Source: Flavobacterium nackdongense (GTDB taxonomy: Bacteria; Bacteroidota; Bacteroidia; Flavobacteriales; Flavobacteriaceae). Taken from it: a stretch of DNA of 64,000 nucleotides. The stretch lies in assembly GCF_004355225.1 (NCBI RefSeq), contig NZ_CP037933.1, positions 186,001 through 250,000 of the forward strand. The letters run 5' to 3'. The notes beneath the pieces are model-generated. The model was not told the origin of the DNA and searched no databases. It was given only the letters and a program-made list of their open reading frames with translations. Below are positions 8,942 to 18,641 of this stretch, piece by piece (the stretch's first letter is position 1; each line of letters begins with the position of its first letter). A program made the position numbers and the translations under genes.

Positions 8942-11182
8942 ATGAAGAAAATCATTCCTTTATTGCTTCTGGCGTTTTTGTTTACTTCTTCTTCAAAAGA
9001 GGGAAAACAAAGTGCTAACCAAGTCACGCAATTTGTCAATCCATTCATCGGAACGGGAGGACACGGTCATACTTTTCCTGGTGCAGTGGTGCCTTTTGGA
9101 ATGGTGCAACTCAGTCCCGATACACGAACTAACGGCTGGGATGCCTGCGGTGGTTATTATACAGATGATAAAAGTATTCTGGGTTTTTCGCACCGTCATT
9201 TGAGCGGAACGGGAATGACCGATTTTGCCGATGTACTCTTCACACCTTTCATTGGTAAATTGAAAATGCAGAACGACACGCTTCAAAAATATTATCCTTT
9301 GGCATTCTCGCATCAAAACGAAATCGCAAAAGCAGGGTATTACAAAGTTGCTTTCGATAATGGCATCCAAGTCGAACTCACAGCATCAACAAGAGCGGGT
9401 TTTCACAAATACCAATTTCCAGCGGGCGAGTCAGGAATTATTATCGATTTGCATCATAATTTACACAATCAAAAAGTACTGCAATCGAATATCGAAATTA
9501 TAAGCAATACCGAAATTCGAGGAATGCGTCTTACCGAAGGTTGGGCAAAAAGAGATTACGTTTATTTTTATGCCAAATTCGACAAGCCTTACACGGTTAA
9601 ATTATACAAGCAAAACAAAGAAGTTTCCGGAAACACGCTAAACGACGAAAATGTAAAAGCAGTTTTGACTTTCGATAATCCAAAAGAAGTCAACGTAAAA
9701 GTGGGCATTTCTCCGGTGGACGAAAAAGGTGCTTTGAATAATTTAGATACTGAAATACCCGATTGGGATTTTGAGAAAGTGCGAAGTTTAGCCAATGATT
9801 CTTGGGAACAACAATTGCGAAAAATAATAGTGGAAGGCGGTTCGAATGACGAAAAAATCATCTTTTATACCGGTCTGTACCACGCTTTTATTCATCCATC
9901 AACCTATTCAGATGTCGATAAAAGATACCGCGGTCAGGATTTGAAAATTCACACTTTAGAAAAAGGAACTTATTATACTGTTTTTTCATTATGGGACACT
10001 TTTCGCGCTCAAATGCCATTGGTGAGTTTAATTCAACCTTCAAAAACCAATGAATTTATTAATTCGATGTTGCTCAACTACCAGCAAGGTGGCTTGTTGC
10101 CAATGTGGGCACTTGCCTCTAATTATACCGGCACAATGATTGGAGCACACGCCACCTCAATAATTGCCGATGCGTACACCAAAGGAATTCTGGGTTACGA
10201 TACGGACTTGGCGTACAAAGCGATGAAGCGCTCTATTCCTTATGACACGACAGGAATCAAAGTAAATCATCCTGCCATTTGGGAATGGTTGATGACCAAA
10301 GGCAAAAAGTACAACGAAGAAATTGGTTTTATTCCCGCAGATAAGGACGTGATTTTCGCCACTTCAAGAGGATTAGAATATGCGTATTGTGATTGGGCTT
10401 TGGCACAAGTAGCCAAGGATATGAACAAAAACGAAGATTATAAATGGCTTTCGGAAAGAGGAACTCGTTACAAGAAATACTTTGATCCAACAACTGGTTT
10501 TATGCGTGCTCTAGACAGCAACGGAAAATTCATTGGGCCATTTAATCCTTCCTATTCCAATCATATGAACAGTCCCTATTGCGAAGGAAATGCTTGGCAA
10601 TGGACTTGGTTTGTTCCCCAAGATGTTCCGGGTTTGATCAATTTAATGGGAGGAAAAAATGCTTTCGAGAAAAATTTAGACGCACTTTTTAACACTAAAG
10701 CGGTTGTTGAAGGTGAAGAAGCATCAGCAGATATTTCAGGTTTAATCGGTCAATATGCCCACGGAAACGAACCAAGTCATCACATTATTTATTTTTACAA
10801 TTACATCAATAAAGCATTCAAAACTCAAGAATTGGCGGATAAAATTATGAAAGAGCAATACCGTAATGCTCCCGATGGTTTAACCGGAAATGAGGATTGT
10901 GGCCAAATGTCGTCTTGGTATATTTTTAATGCGTTAGGTTTTTACCAAGTGGCTCCGGGCGATCCAACCTACACGATTTCGAGACCTTTGTTTGATAAGG
11001 CCAATATTACACTTGAAAACGGAAAAACATTGATAATAAAAGCACAAAACAATAGCGCCCAAAACAAATATGTTGCTTCAGTAAGTTTAAATGGCAAACG
11101 ATTAAAAACGCCATTTTTCAGGCACGCCGATATTGTAAATGGGGGCGAAATGGTTTTTAAAATGACGGATAAAAAACAATAA
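8942..11182 (+). CDS. GH92 alpha-mannosidase (canonical subgroup)
   Basis: A 746-residue calcium-dependent exo-alpha-mannosidase of family GH92, which removes terminal mannose (often alpha-1,2) from N-glycans and mannans. Hallmarks are VNPFIGTGGHGHTFPGA and PFGMVQLSPDT at the N-terminus, SHRHLSGTG, YCEGNAWQWTWFVPQD, GNEPSHHIIYFYNY and GNEDCGQMSSWYIF, covering both domains at full family length. The signal peptide MKKIIPLLLLAFLFTSSSKEG looks like a lipoprotein signal in which the usual Cys has become Ser, so the protein may be periplasmic and soluble rather than lipidated. It follows the YkuD-like gene by 7 bases and precedes the GH20 gene by 10, so it is part of one operon. Substrate linkage cannot be read from the sequence. 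Confidence 0.95.
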   Translation: MKKIIPLLLLAFLFTSSSKEGKQSANQVTQFVNPFIGTGGHGHTFPGAVVPFGMVQLSPDTRTNGWDACGGYYTDDKSILGFSHRHLSGTGMTDFADVLFTPFIGKLKMQNDTLQKYYPLAFSHQNEIAKAGYYKVAFDNGIQVELTASTRAGFHKYQFPAGESGIIIDLHHNLHNQKVLQSNIEIISNTEIRGMRLTEGWAKRDYVYFYAKFDKPYTVKLYKQNKEVSGNTLNDENVKAVLTFDNPKEVNVKVGISPVDEKGALNNLDTEIPDWDFEKVRSLANDSWEQQLRKIIVEGGSNDEKIIFYTGLYHAFIHPSTYSDVDKRYRGQDLKIHTLEKGTYYTVFSLWDTFRAQMPLVSLIQPSKTNEFINSMLLNYQQGGLLPMWALASNYTGTMIGAHATSIIADAYTKGILGYDTDLAYKAMKRSIPYDTTGIKVNHPAIWEWLMTKGKKYNEEIGFIPADKDVIFATSRGLEYAYCDWALAQVAKDMNKNEDYKWLSERGTRYKKYFDPTTGFMRALDSNGKFIGPFNPSYSNHMNSPYCEGNAWQWTWFVPQDVPGLINLMGGKNAFEKNLDALFNTKAVVEGEEASADISGLIGQYAHGNEPSHHIIYFYNYINKAFKTQELADKIMKEQYRNAPDGLTGNEDCGQMSSWYIFNALGFYQVAPGDPTYTISRPLFDKANITLENGKTLIIKAQNNSAQNKYVASVSLNGKRLKTPFFRHADIVNGGEMVFKMTDKKQ

Positions 11183-11192
11183 ATAAATCGTG

Positions 11193-13514
11193 ATGAAAAA
11201 TTACATTCTTTGCTTTATCGTGATTTTTGGAATTTGTTCCGTAATGGCTCAAAACTCAAAATCGGTTGATTATAATATTATTCCGCTTCCTCAAAGTAGT
11301 GTTTTGGGAACAGGAAAACCCTTTATTCTTTCGGCAGCAACCCAGATTTCATATCCTAAAAACGAGAAAAATTTGGAGCAAATTGCCACTTTTCTATCCG
11401 AATACATTTTAAATGCAACTGGTATAAAAGTTTCAGTTACGAATTTGCCAATACTTAAAAATGGAATTATATTACAGTCAAATTTCAAAAACGAAAATAA
11501 GGAAGCTTACCAATTCGATGTTACTCAAAATAAGATTCTAATTAATGGTAGCACGGGAGCCGGAACCTTTTATGGCGTTCAGTTGCTTCGTAAAGTATTG
11601 ATGAGTTCCGATTCTAAAACTCAAATCGAATTGCCCAACGTAACTATTGTTGATTATCCACGTTTTGGCTATCGCGGAATGATGCTGGACGCTTCGAGAC
11701 ATTTTGCCCCAGTTGATTTTGTGAAAAAGTTCATCGATATTTTGGCGTTGCACAACATCAATACTTTTCATTGGCATTTGACAGACGATCAAGGTTGGCG
11801 TATTGAGATTAAAAAATATCCAAAATTGACCGAAATTGGGTCCAAAAGAGCCGAAACGCAGGTTGGAAAAAATAAAAACGAATACGATGGCAAGCCACAC
11901 GGCGGTTTTTATACCCAAAATGAAATTAAAGAAATCGTAGCCTACGCCCAAAAAAGATACATTACCATAATACCAGAAATAGATTTGCCAGGACATATGA
12001 TGGCGGCATTAGCCTCTTATCCTGAACTGGGATGCAAAGGAAAAGAGTATGAAGTAAGAAAAAATTGGGGTGTTTCTGAAGACGTTCTTTGTGTAGGAAA
12101 CGAAAAAACCTTTGCATTTCTAGCAGGTGTTTTTGAAGAAATGGTTCCTTTATTTCCTTCAAACTATTTTCATATTGGCGGCGACGAATGTCCCAAAACC
12201 AGTTGGAAAAATTGCCCAAAATGTCAAGCTAAAATCAACGAACTCGGTTTGATAAAAGACAGTAAACATTCTGCTGAGGAAAAATTGCAAAGTTATTGTA
12301 TCAGCAAAGTGGAGAAATTCTTGAACGCTAAAGGGAAAAAAATTATAGGTTGGGACGAAATCCTCGAAGGCGGAATTGCTCCAAACGCAACGATTATGTC
12401 CTGGCGCAGTTTTCAGGGCGGAATTGAAGCTGCACAACAGGGACACGATGCTATTATGACGCCAAGTTCCCACTGTTATTTTGACCATTATCAAGGCAAT
12501 GATACCAAATCCGAACCTTTGGCCATCGGTGGTTACACCAGTATCGAACGCGTATATTCTTTCGAGCCCGTTCCTGAAGTCTTAACTAGTGAGCAACGAA
12601 AACATATTATTGGTGCACAAGCCAATCTTTGGCGCGAATATATGCCCACTTCTGACTATGTTGAATATATGATTTTGCCCCGAATGGCTGCATTGAGCGA
12701 AGTATTGTGGACCAAACCAGAAAAGAAAAATTACTCTGATTTTTTAACTCGATTAATGAATCTTTTACCCATTTATGATGAATTGAAGTATAATTATGCT
12801 AAAAACATCCTGGAGGTTTCGCCGCAAATCACGATGGATACTCAGAATTCAAGTTTGATTTTGAGCTTGAAAACCACCAGCAAAGATCCAATTTATTACA
12901 CTTTGGATGGAGCTGATCCAACTGTTACTAGTGAAGTTTATAAAAAGGATATTAGCATAAAAAATTCGGTTACCGTTAAAGCGGCGGTTATTGGTTCAAC
13001 CCAAAAAAGTAAAATTTTCGAGCAAGCATTCGAATTTAATAAGGCAACATTGAAGCCAGTCATTTTGAAAAATCAACCTACAGAAAAATACCGATTTAAC
13101 GGTGCTCAAACATTGGTCGATGGAAAGAACGGCACAACGGTTTTCAGTACAGGCGATTGGATTGGTTTGTACAATCAAGATTTTGAAGCCGTAGTCGATT
13201 TAAAAAACATTCAAGAAGTGACTCAAGTGGAGATGAATACTTTTATTTCTGCTAATGATTGGATTTTTGGACCCAAACAATTCATAGTTTCTTTGTCTGA
13301 AGATGGAACAAATTTCAGTCCGATTTTTGGTCAGGAAATTGAAATAGCAACCCAAGGAGAGAATCCTAAAATTTTGAATTTGAAGGCCAGTTTTGGAAGT
13401 AAAAAAGCAAGGTACATCAAGATTGTAGCACCTATTTTCGAAAAAATTCCAGCTTGGCATTATGGCGCGGGCCAACCCACTTTTATATTCGTAGATGAAA
13501 TAACTATAAAATAA
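11193..13514 (+). CDS. GH20 beta-N-acetylhexosaminidase
   Basis: A 773-residue secreted enzyme that removes terminal beta-linked GlcNAc or GalNAc by substrate-assisted catalysis. The ATG at 11193 is preferred to the GTG at 11190. A signal peptide ends near VMAQN. The GH20 N-terminal domain occupies about 25-150; the catalytic barrel follows, with GYRGMMLDASRHF, HWHLTDDQGWRIEI, PEIDLPGHMMAAL and the catalytic Asp331-Glu332 pair in HIGGDECPK. Trp residues that line the sugar site appear in GWDEILEGG and SWRSFQGG. After the barrel come a chitobiase-like C-terminal segment (DPIYYTLDGADPT) and a discoidin/F5-8-type region from about residue 620. Together with GH92 it would strip GlcNAc and mannose from N-glycans and feed the NagB step downstream. 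Confidence 0.96.
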   Translation: MKNYILCFIVIFGICSVMAQNSKSVDYNIIPLPQSSVLGTGKPFILSAATQISYPKNEKNLEQIATFLSEYILNATGIKVSVTNLPILKNGIILQSNFKNENKEAYQFDVTQNKILINGSTGAGTFYGVQLLRKVLMSSDSKTQIELPNVTIVDYPRFGYRGMMLDASRHFAPVDFVKKFIDILALHNINTFHWHLTDDQGWRIEIKKYPKLTEIGSKRAETQVGKNKNEYDGKPHGGFYTQNEIKEIVAYAQKRYITIIPEIDLPGHMMAALASYPELGCKGKEYEVRKNWGVSEDVLCVGNEKTFAFLAGVFEEMVPLFPSNYFHIGGDECPKTSWKNCPKCQAKINELGLIKDSKHSAEEKLQSYCISKVEKFLNAKGKKIIGWDEILEGGIAPNATIMSWRSFQGGIEAAQQGHDAIMTPSSHCYFDHYQGNDTKSEPLAIGGYTSIERVYSFEPVPEVLTSEQRKHIIGAQANLWREYMPTSDYVEYMILPRMAALSEVLWTKPEKKNYSDFLTRLMNLLPIYDELKYNYAKNILEVSPQITMDTQNSSLILSLKTTSKDPIYYTLDGADPTVTSEVYKKDISIKNSVTVKAAVIGSTQKSKIFEQAFEFNKATLKPVILKNQPTEKYRFNGAQTLVDGKNGTTVFSTGDWIGLYNQDFEAVVDLKNIQEVTQVEMNTFISANDWIFGPKQFIVSLSEDGTNFSPIFGQEIEIATQGENPKILNLKASFGSKKARYIKIVAPIFEKIPAWHYGAGQPTFIFVDEITIK

Positions 13515-13524
13515 GATTTATATA

Positions 13525-14409
13525 ATGAAATGCTTTAATAATTCTGGTGGCGTAGTTGCCCTTTTTCTCCTAACTTTTTTTAGTAGTTGTTCCGAGAGTT
13601 CCTCTCAGGCTCAGCCCGTACCTTCTATTAGTTTGGAGGAACAAATTAAAACTAGATTTTATGGTGAAGTTTTGCCACCAAGTTCTTCTAGTTGTTTTGC
13701 AGGGGCTTATTATCGAAAAGCAGTTTCGAGTAGGGATTATTGGTTAGGAATAGGAGGAACGGTGGTTTTGCCCACTTTGACTTATGATTTAACACGCGAA
13801 AACCCAAACAAATTGGGAACCTATTTAGACAATGCTTCCATTTATCTCGGTGGAACCTCAGACGATCAAGAAACGGATATCGGGATGACTTGGGAAGTCA
13901 TTCGGGAAGCCGATGGCAGTGTGAGCAAGGAACGCAAGGCATTTCGACCTTTTATGCGTCGCACCAGTCACAAATCGGGACAAGCTGCAGTGTATCAAAA
14001 TGCGCCAGCTATCAGCAATTATTATTGGTATCCGGGCGAAACGATCGCGATGAGTATTGAGGTGATTGAAGCAAAAAAAATAAAATTTATTGTCGAAGGA
14101 GCCGGAAAAAGATACGAACAGATTTTTGAAGCAGATGGCTATCAAAAAGAAATTATGGCCAATTACAAAAGGGTAAATGCTATTGATCAAGTTGCGAATG
14201 AGGGAAAACCAGTTCAGCCGACGACAGCCAAAGTAACAGGCGCAAAATGGCTAGACGTATATTTGTTTCGTTCTGCCAATTCACAAGTGGTAAAAGCACC
14301 TATGCATTCCAAAAGATTTACCGATATGCAATGTCCTGCAAAAACTTATTTTACGTTAAGTACAAGTGGTGAAAGTGGAGAAAATATAGATATTTTTGGT
14401 TCGAAATAA
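13525..14409 (+). CDS. Uncharacterised PUL lipoprotein
   Basis: A 294-residue lipoprotein with signal peptide and lipobox FFSSC (lipidated Cys22). I do not recognise the family. After a Ser/Gln-rich linker the body alternates short aromatic strands (YWLGIGGTVVLPTL, ASIYLGGTSDD, NYYWYPGETIAMSIEVIE, IKFIVEGAGKRYEQIF), which suggests a beta-sandwich, possibly a carbohydrate-binding or concanavalin-like fold. No catalytic motif is evident. It lies 10 bases after the GH20 gene and before the DUF4434 gene, so it is co-transcribed with glycan-degrading enzymes. A glycan-binding or accessory role is the simplest guess; function unknown. Confidence 0.75.
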   Translation: MKCFNNSGGVVALFLLTFFSSCSESSSQAQPVPSISLEEQIKTRFYGEVLPPSSSSCFAGAYYRKAVSSRDYWLGIGGTVVLPTLTYDLTRENPNKLGTYLDNASIYLGGTSDDQETDIGMTWEVIREADGSVSKERKAFRPFMRRTSHKSGQAAVYQNAPAISNYYWYPGETIAMSIEVIEAKKIKFIVEGAGKRYEQIFEADGYQKEIMANYKRVNAIDQVANEGKPVQPTTAKVTGAKWLDVYLFRSANSQVVKAPMHSKRFTDMQCPAKTYFTLSTSGESGENIDIFGSK

Positions 14410-14461
14410 ATGGAAATCTTAACAACGAGTAAAAATGGAAAAACGATAATTCAATTTTCTA

Positions 14462-14494
14462 AAACCTATGAGGTTTCAAAAACCTCATAGGTTT
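14462..14494 (+). repeat. Perfect 15-bp palindrome, intergenic hairpin element
   Basis: The arms AAACCTATGAGGTTT and AAACCTCATAGGTTT are exact reverse complements separated by three bases. The element lies between the lipoprotein gene and the DUF4434 gene. Such short palindromes are often scattered between genes in flavobacterial genomes and can act as terminators or mRNA-end protectors; there is only a short T run after it. Copies elsewhere in the genome cannot be tested here. Confidence 0.65.
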
Positions 14495-14538
14495 GAATGA
14501 GAAAAAATATAAAATACTATCAAAAAATAACACCGATT

Positions 14539-15636
14539 ATGAAAACAAGAAGAGATTTTTTAAACAAATTAGGAGTAGGAGCAGCTTCGGCACTGAGTAT
14601 TCCGCTTTTGAGTTCTTTTGAAAGTGGTTCAAGCAATGAAATCATCGATACCCCTAATTCAATTATAGATACAAAACCTAAATTTATTGTCCCTGCTGGA
14701 AATGCTTTGAAAATCACCGGTACTTTTCTCGACGAAATTTCACACGACATACCACATCAAAACTGGGGTGAAAAAGAATGGGATCGCGATTTTGCCCATA
14801 TGAAAGCGATCGGTATCGATACGGTAATTATGATTCGTTCTGGTTATCGAAAATTTATTACCTACGACTCTGCTTATTTAGTAAAACAAGGCTGTTACAA
14901 ACCATCTGTCGATTTATTGGAAATGTATTTGCGTTTGGCCGACAAGCACAAACTGAAATTTTATTTTGGTCTGTATGATTCAGGCAAGTATTGGGACACG
15001 GGCGATATGACTTACGAAATTGAGTCCAATAAATTTGTAATCGAAGAAGTTTGGAAAAAATACGGGCATTTCAAAAGTTTCGGTGGTTGGTACTTGAGTG
15101 GCGAAATTAGCCGAAAAACCAAAGGTGCCATTGATTCATTCCGCACTTTGGGACAGCTTTGTAAAGATGTTTCAGGAGGTTTGCCCACGTTTATGTCTCC
15201 TTGGATTGATGGTAAAAAAGCAGTAATGGCCGCTTCGGGAACTTTATCTAAAACCGATGCCGTTTCAGTTCAGGAACACGAAAAAGAATGGGGTGAAATT
15301 TTCGACGGAATCAAAGGTGCTGTCGATGCTTGCGCTTTCCAAGACGGCCATATCGATTATGACGAATTGGATGCTTTTTTCTCGGTTAATAAAAAATTAG
15401 GTGACAAATACGGTTTAGAATGCTGGACCAATGCCGAAACTTTTGATCGCGATATGCCCATCAAATTCTTCCCAATCAAATTCGAGAAATTGCGCTTGAA
15501 ATTAGAAGCCGCCCAAAGAGCCGGTTTCCAAAAAGGAATTACTTTTGAGTTTTCCCACTTTATGAGCCCACAATCGAGTTATTTGCAAGCGGGACATTTG
15601 TATGATCGATACAAGGAATATTTTGGAATGAAATAA
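14539..15636 (+). CDS. DUF4434-type TIM-barrel protein with Tat-like signal
   Basis: A 365-residue protein. The ATG at 14539 is chosen because it begins a twin-arginine-like signal (MKTRRDFLNKLGVGAASALS); the upstream ATG at 14497 adds 14 residues before it. The body fits DUF4434, a glycosidase-like barrel family found in Bacteroidota PULs: GTFLDEISHDIPHQNWGEKE, DTVIMIRSGYRKF, KLKFYFGLYDSGKYW, FGGWYLSGEI with a Glu in the position of many barrel acid/bases, AFQDGHIDY, and LECWTNAETFDRD. Probably periplasmic. No activity is established for the family as far as I know; the conserved Glu and the operon context suggest a glycosidase. The call to DUF4434 is by motif recall. Confidence 0.75.
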   Translation: MKTRRDFLNKLGVGAASALSIPLLSSFESGSSNEIIDTPNSIIDTKPKFIVPAGNALKITGTFLDEISHDIPHQNWGEKEWDRDFAHMKAIGIDTVIMIRSGYRKFITYDSAYLVKQGCYKPSVDLLEMYLRLADKHKLKFYFGLYDSGKYWDTGDMTYEIESNKFVIEEVWKKYGHFKSFGGWYLSGEISRKTKGAIDSFRTLGQLCKDVSGGLPTFMSPWIDGKKAVMAASGTLSKTDAVSVQEHEKEWGEIFDGIKGAVDACAFQDGHIDYDELDAFFSVNKKLGDKYGLECWTNAETFDRDMPIKFFPIKFEKLRLKLEAAQRAGFQKGITFEFSHFMSPQSSYLQAGHLYDRYKEYFGMK

Positions 15637-15689
15637 AAAAGATAAATTATATTTTGAATTAAATAACCAATAATTAACCAACCAAAAAA

Positions 15690-17078
15690 ATGAATACAAA
15701 AAAAGAGAATATAGGCTATGTAATTTTCCTTTCGATAATAGGAGCAATAGGAGGATTCCTGTTTGGTTATGATGTAGCCGTGATTTCAGGAACCATCGAA
15801 CTAGTTACCCAACAATTCCAATTGGACACAGTCTCTGTGGGCTGGTATGTGGGTTGCGCCCTTATAGGGTCTATTATTGGCGTTGCTTTTGCAGGGAAAA
15901 TCGCTGATGTTTTGGGTAGAAAATGGACGATGTTATTGGCTGCTACTTTATTTACATTCTCAGCAGCGGGCTGTATGTTTGTTACCAGTTTCGAACCCCT
16001 GATTTGGTGTCGTATTCTCGGCGGTATGGGAATAGGAGTGGCCTCTATTGTTTCGCCCCTCTATATTTCCGAAGTAGCTCCGGCGCGATTCAGAGGTACT
16101 TTGGTAACTCTGTATCAATTAGCCATTACCGTCGGAATTGTGGCTTCTTATTTTGCCAATGCTGAGGTTTTGCAATGGGCTACTACCGGACAATTTGAAT
16201 CCGAAGCGATGAAAACTATTTTCCAAACCGAATATTGGAGAGGAATGTTGGGCTTGTGCGCCGTACCTTCATTACTTTTCTTTCTAATTATATTTTTTAT
16301 ACCTGAAAGTCCAAGATGGCAAATTGCTAAAAACAATAGTGTGGCTGCTTTAAAAACATTAACCCAACTTTTGGGTACTGAAGAAGCATTGGCTCAAGTG
16401 GAAATCACCAAAAAATCACTGTTGAAAAAGGAAAAATCAAACTGGAGAATTTTATTCCAACCAGGCTATCGCACAGCTTTATTTATTGGGATGAGTTTGG
16501 CTATTTTGGGTCAATTTATGGGGGTAAATGTGATTTTCTATTATGGCCCAATAATATTCAAAGAAGCGGGAATGGCAGCCCAAGGTTCTCTTGATTTTCA
16601 AATAGTGATTGGAGTAGTCAATGTGCTTTCGACCATTTTAGGTATGTACTTGATAGATAAAATAGGACGAAAAAAACTGGTTTATATAGGGGTTTCAGGA
16701 ATGTTTCTGATGCTCGTAGCTATCGGTTTTTATTTTAATATGAATATTGGCAATCCTACTATTTTATTGTATTTAATTATTGCTTATGTTTTCTTCTGTG
16801 CGATTTCAATTTGTGTGGTGATTTGGGTGTTAATATCCGAAATGTATCCTGTAAAAGTGCGTGGTTTGGCGATGTCTATGGCAGGTTTTTCTCTTTGGAT
16901 AGGAACTTATTTGATAGGTCAATTGACTCCTGTACTACTGGAATCATTGAGTCCAGCCATCTCTTTTTGGTTATTTGCTGTAATGTGTATCCCATATTTT
17001 CTGATTACCTATTTCTTCGTCCCAGAAACTACGGGCAAATCATTGGAAGAAATTGAAGACATCTGGATTGCACATTAA
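15690..17078 (+). CDS. MFS sugar:proton symporter (sugar porter / XylE-like)
   Basis: A 462-residue inner-membrane transporter with 12 predicted helices. Sugar-porter signatures are present: GGFLFGYDVAVISG in helix 1, DVLGRKW in loop 2-3, PLYISEVAPARFRGTLVTLYQL, PESPRW near residue 205 at the end of helix 6, DKIGRKKLVYIG in loop 8-9 and VPETTGKSLEEIEDIW at the C-terminus. The family imports hexoses or pentoses by proton symport. It lies 53 bases after the DUF4434 gene; mannose or another hexose released by the GH92 enzyme is the likely cargo (inference). Confidence 0.93.
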   Translation: MNTKKENIGYVIFLSIIGAIGGFLFGYDVAVISGTIELVTQQFQLDTVSVGWYVGCALIGSIIGVAFAGKIADVLGRKWTMLLAATLFTFSAAGCMFVTSFEPLIWCRILGGMGIGVASIVSPLYISEVAPARFRGTLVTLYQLAITVGIVASYFANAEVLQWATTGQFESEAMKTIFQTEYWRGMLGLCAVPSLLFFLIIFFIPESPRWQIAKNNSVAALKTLTQLLGTEEALAQVEITKKSLLKKEKSNWRILFQPGYRTALFIGMSLAILGQFMGVNVIFYYGPIIFKEAGMAAQGSLDFQIVIGVVNVLSTILGMYLIDKIGRKKLVYIGVSGMFLMLVAIGFYFNMNIGNPTILLYLIIAYVFFCAISICVVIWVLISEMYPVKVRGLAMSMAGFSLWIGTYLIGQLTPVLLESLSPAISFWLFAVMCIPYFLITYFFVPETTGKSLEEIEDIWIAH

Positions 17079-17142
17079 GAAAATGGTGCTACTGGATTTT
17101 GTGTGAAAATCAAAACATTTAAAAATAAATTACAACTATTTT

Positions 17143-17202
17143 AACCATTAAGAAAATTAAGATAGGCAGTATGCTTACTGATACTTAATGTCCTTAATGG
17201 TT
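17143..17202 (+). repeat. Nested palindrome between two transporter genes
   Basis: The outer arms AACCATTAAG and CTTAATGGTT (10 bp, perfect) enclose ATTAAG/CTTAAT (6 bp), which in turn encloses CAGTA/TACTG around a TGCT loop. The 60-base block can fold into one long three-step hairpin. It could separate transcription of the two MFS genes, or be a member of a dispersed repeat family; it resembles intergenic palindromes common in flavobacteria (from memory). Confidence 0.6.
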
Positions 17203-17298
17203 TGAGAAAAAGAAAAAGAAATGAATGTTCACAACATTTCCTGTAGAGCAAAAAAAGCACTAAAAATTAAACTTAAATTTTAAAACAAATCAATAAAT

Positions 17299-18561
17299 AT
17301 GAATAGCATTTCGTCGCAAGAACCCAAAAAACCAACATCCATTCTCAATGCAGCCGTAATTGTGGCAGCCTTAGGCTATTTCGTAGATATTTATGATTTA
17401 TTGCTTTTCGGGATTGTGCGTACCGATAGCTTAAAGGACCTCGGAATTACTGGCGATGCCATTCGGAATCAAGGGGAATATCTGATCAGTATGCAAATGT
17501 TCGGAATGCTATTTGGTGGTATTTTATGGGGAATTCTAGGTGATAAAAAAGGGAGAATATCAGTTTTATTTGGCTCAATTTTGATTTATTCGGTCGCCAA
17601 TATCGCTAACGGAATGGTGCACACGGTCGATGCTTATGCTTTTTGGAGATTAATCGCGGGTATCGGACTTGCTGGCGAATTGGGAGCCGGAATAACCTTG
17701 GTGGCCGAATCTTTACCCAAAGAAAAACGCGGTTACGGAACTATGATTGTAGCTTCGGTTGGGGTTTCTGGAGCTGTGGCTGCCTATTTGGTGTATCAAA
17801 TTTTTCAAGATTGGCGCCTATGTTATTATGCGGGAGGCGTTTTGGGAATTTTATTATTGTTTTTGAGAATAGGGGTTACCGAGTCGGGAATTTTCAAAAA
17901 AACGATGGAGAAAGAGGAATCTAAAGGAGATTTTTTGTCTTTGTTTACCCATAAAAAAAGATTTTTCAAATACCTGAATTGCATTCTTATCGGGATGCCG
18001 CTTTGGTTTTTGGTGGGAATATTAATTACTTTTTCTCCTGAATTTGCCAAAGCACTTGGAATTCAAAATGCGGACACCGTCGAAGCGGGAAAAGCTATTG
18101 CTTTTTGCTATTCGGGCTTAGTTTTTGGGGACATCCTTAGCGGTTTGTTAAGTCAATGGTTCAAAAGCCGTAAAAAGATTATGTATGTTTTTCTGGTTTT
18201 TAACCTGATTATGATTTTCGTTTATTTAAATGCATTCAATATATCTTCAAGTCTTTTTTACTTTCTATGCTTCTTGATGGGAACATCAGTAGGGTATTGG
18301 GTTTTATTCGTAACGATCGCAGCCGAGCAATTTGGAACGAACATTCGAGCGACGGTAACCACTACAGTTCCTAATTTTGTTCGAGGTGCTCTACCACTGA
18401 TTATTTTCGTTTATGCCTTTTTTAGAGATTCAATTTTCGATGGTAATATCCTGTTGTCGGGTATGGTCGTTGGCTCTGTAATAACAGTTATTTCCTTATT
18501 TTCTTTGTCGAAATTAAAAGAGACTTTTTCAGTCGATTTAGATTATTCCGAAACGGTATAG
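17299..18561 (+). CDS. MFS transporter, metabolite:proton symporter type
   Basis: A 420-residue inner-membrane protein with about 12 helices. It carries the general MFS loop signature GILGDKKGRISVLFGS between helices 2 and 3, and the helix 4-5 segment FWRLIAGIGLAGELGAGITLVAESLPKEKRGYG, typical of the metabolite:H+ symporter group rather than the sugar porters. It lacks PESPRW/PETKG. It sits 220 bases after the XylE-like gene, separated by a palindrome, and 274 bases before nagB. The neighbourhood makes an amino sugar such as GlcNAc a reasonable cargo, but the sequence does not decide this. Confidence 0.88.
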   Translation: MNSISSQEPKKPTSILNAAVIVAALGYFVDIYDLLLFGIVRTDSLKDLGITGDAIRNQGEYLISMQMFGMLFGGILWGILGDKKGRISVLFGSILIYSVANIANGMVHTVDAYAFWRLIAGIGLAGELGAGITLVAESLPKEKRGYGTMIVASVGVSGAVAAYLVYQIFQDWRLCYYAGGVLGILLLFLRIGVTESGIFKKTMEKEESKGDFLSLFTHKKRFFKYLNCILIGMPLWFLVGILITFSPEFAKALGIQNADTVEAGKAIAFCYSGLVFGDILSGLLSQWFKSRKKIMYVFLVFNLIMIFVYLNAFNISSSLFYFLCFLMGTSVGYWVLFVTIAAEQFGTNIRATVTTTVPNFVRGALPLIIFVYAFFRDSIFDGNILLSGMVVGSVITVISLFSLSKLKETFSVDLDYSETV

Positions 18562-18641
18562 ATGATATTCGAGCGATGGGCTGCAATGCCAGCTACTTAT
18601 TTTGCTCGGATTTAATTAATAAAATTATTTATTAATTAACA

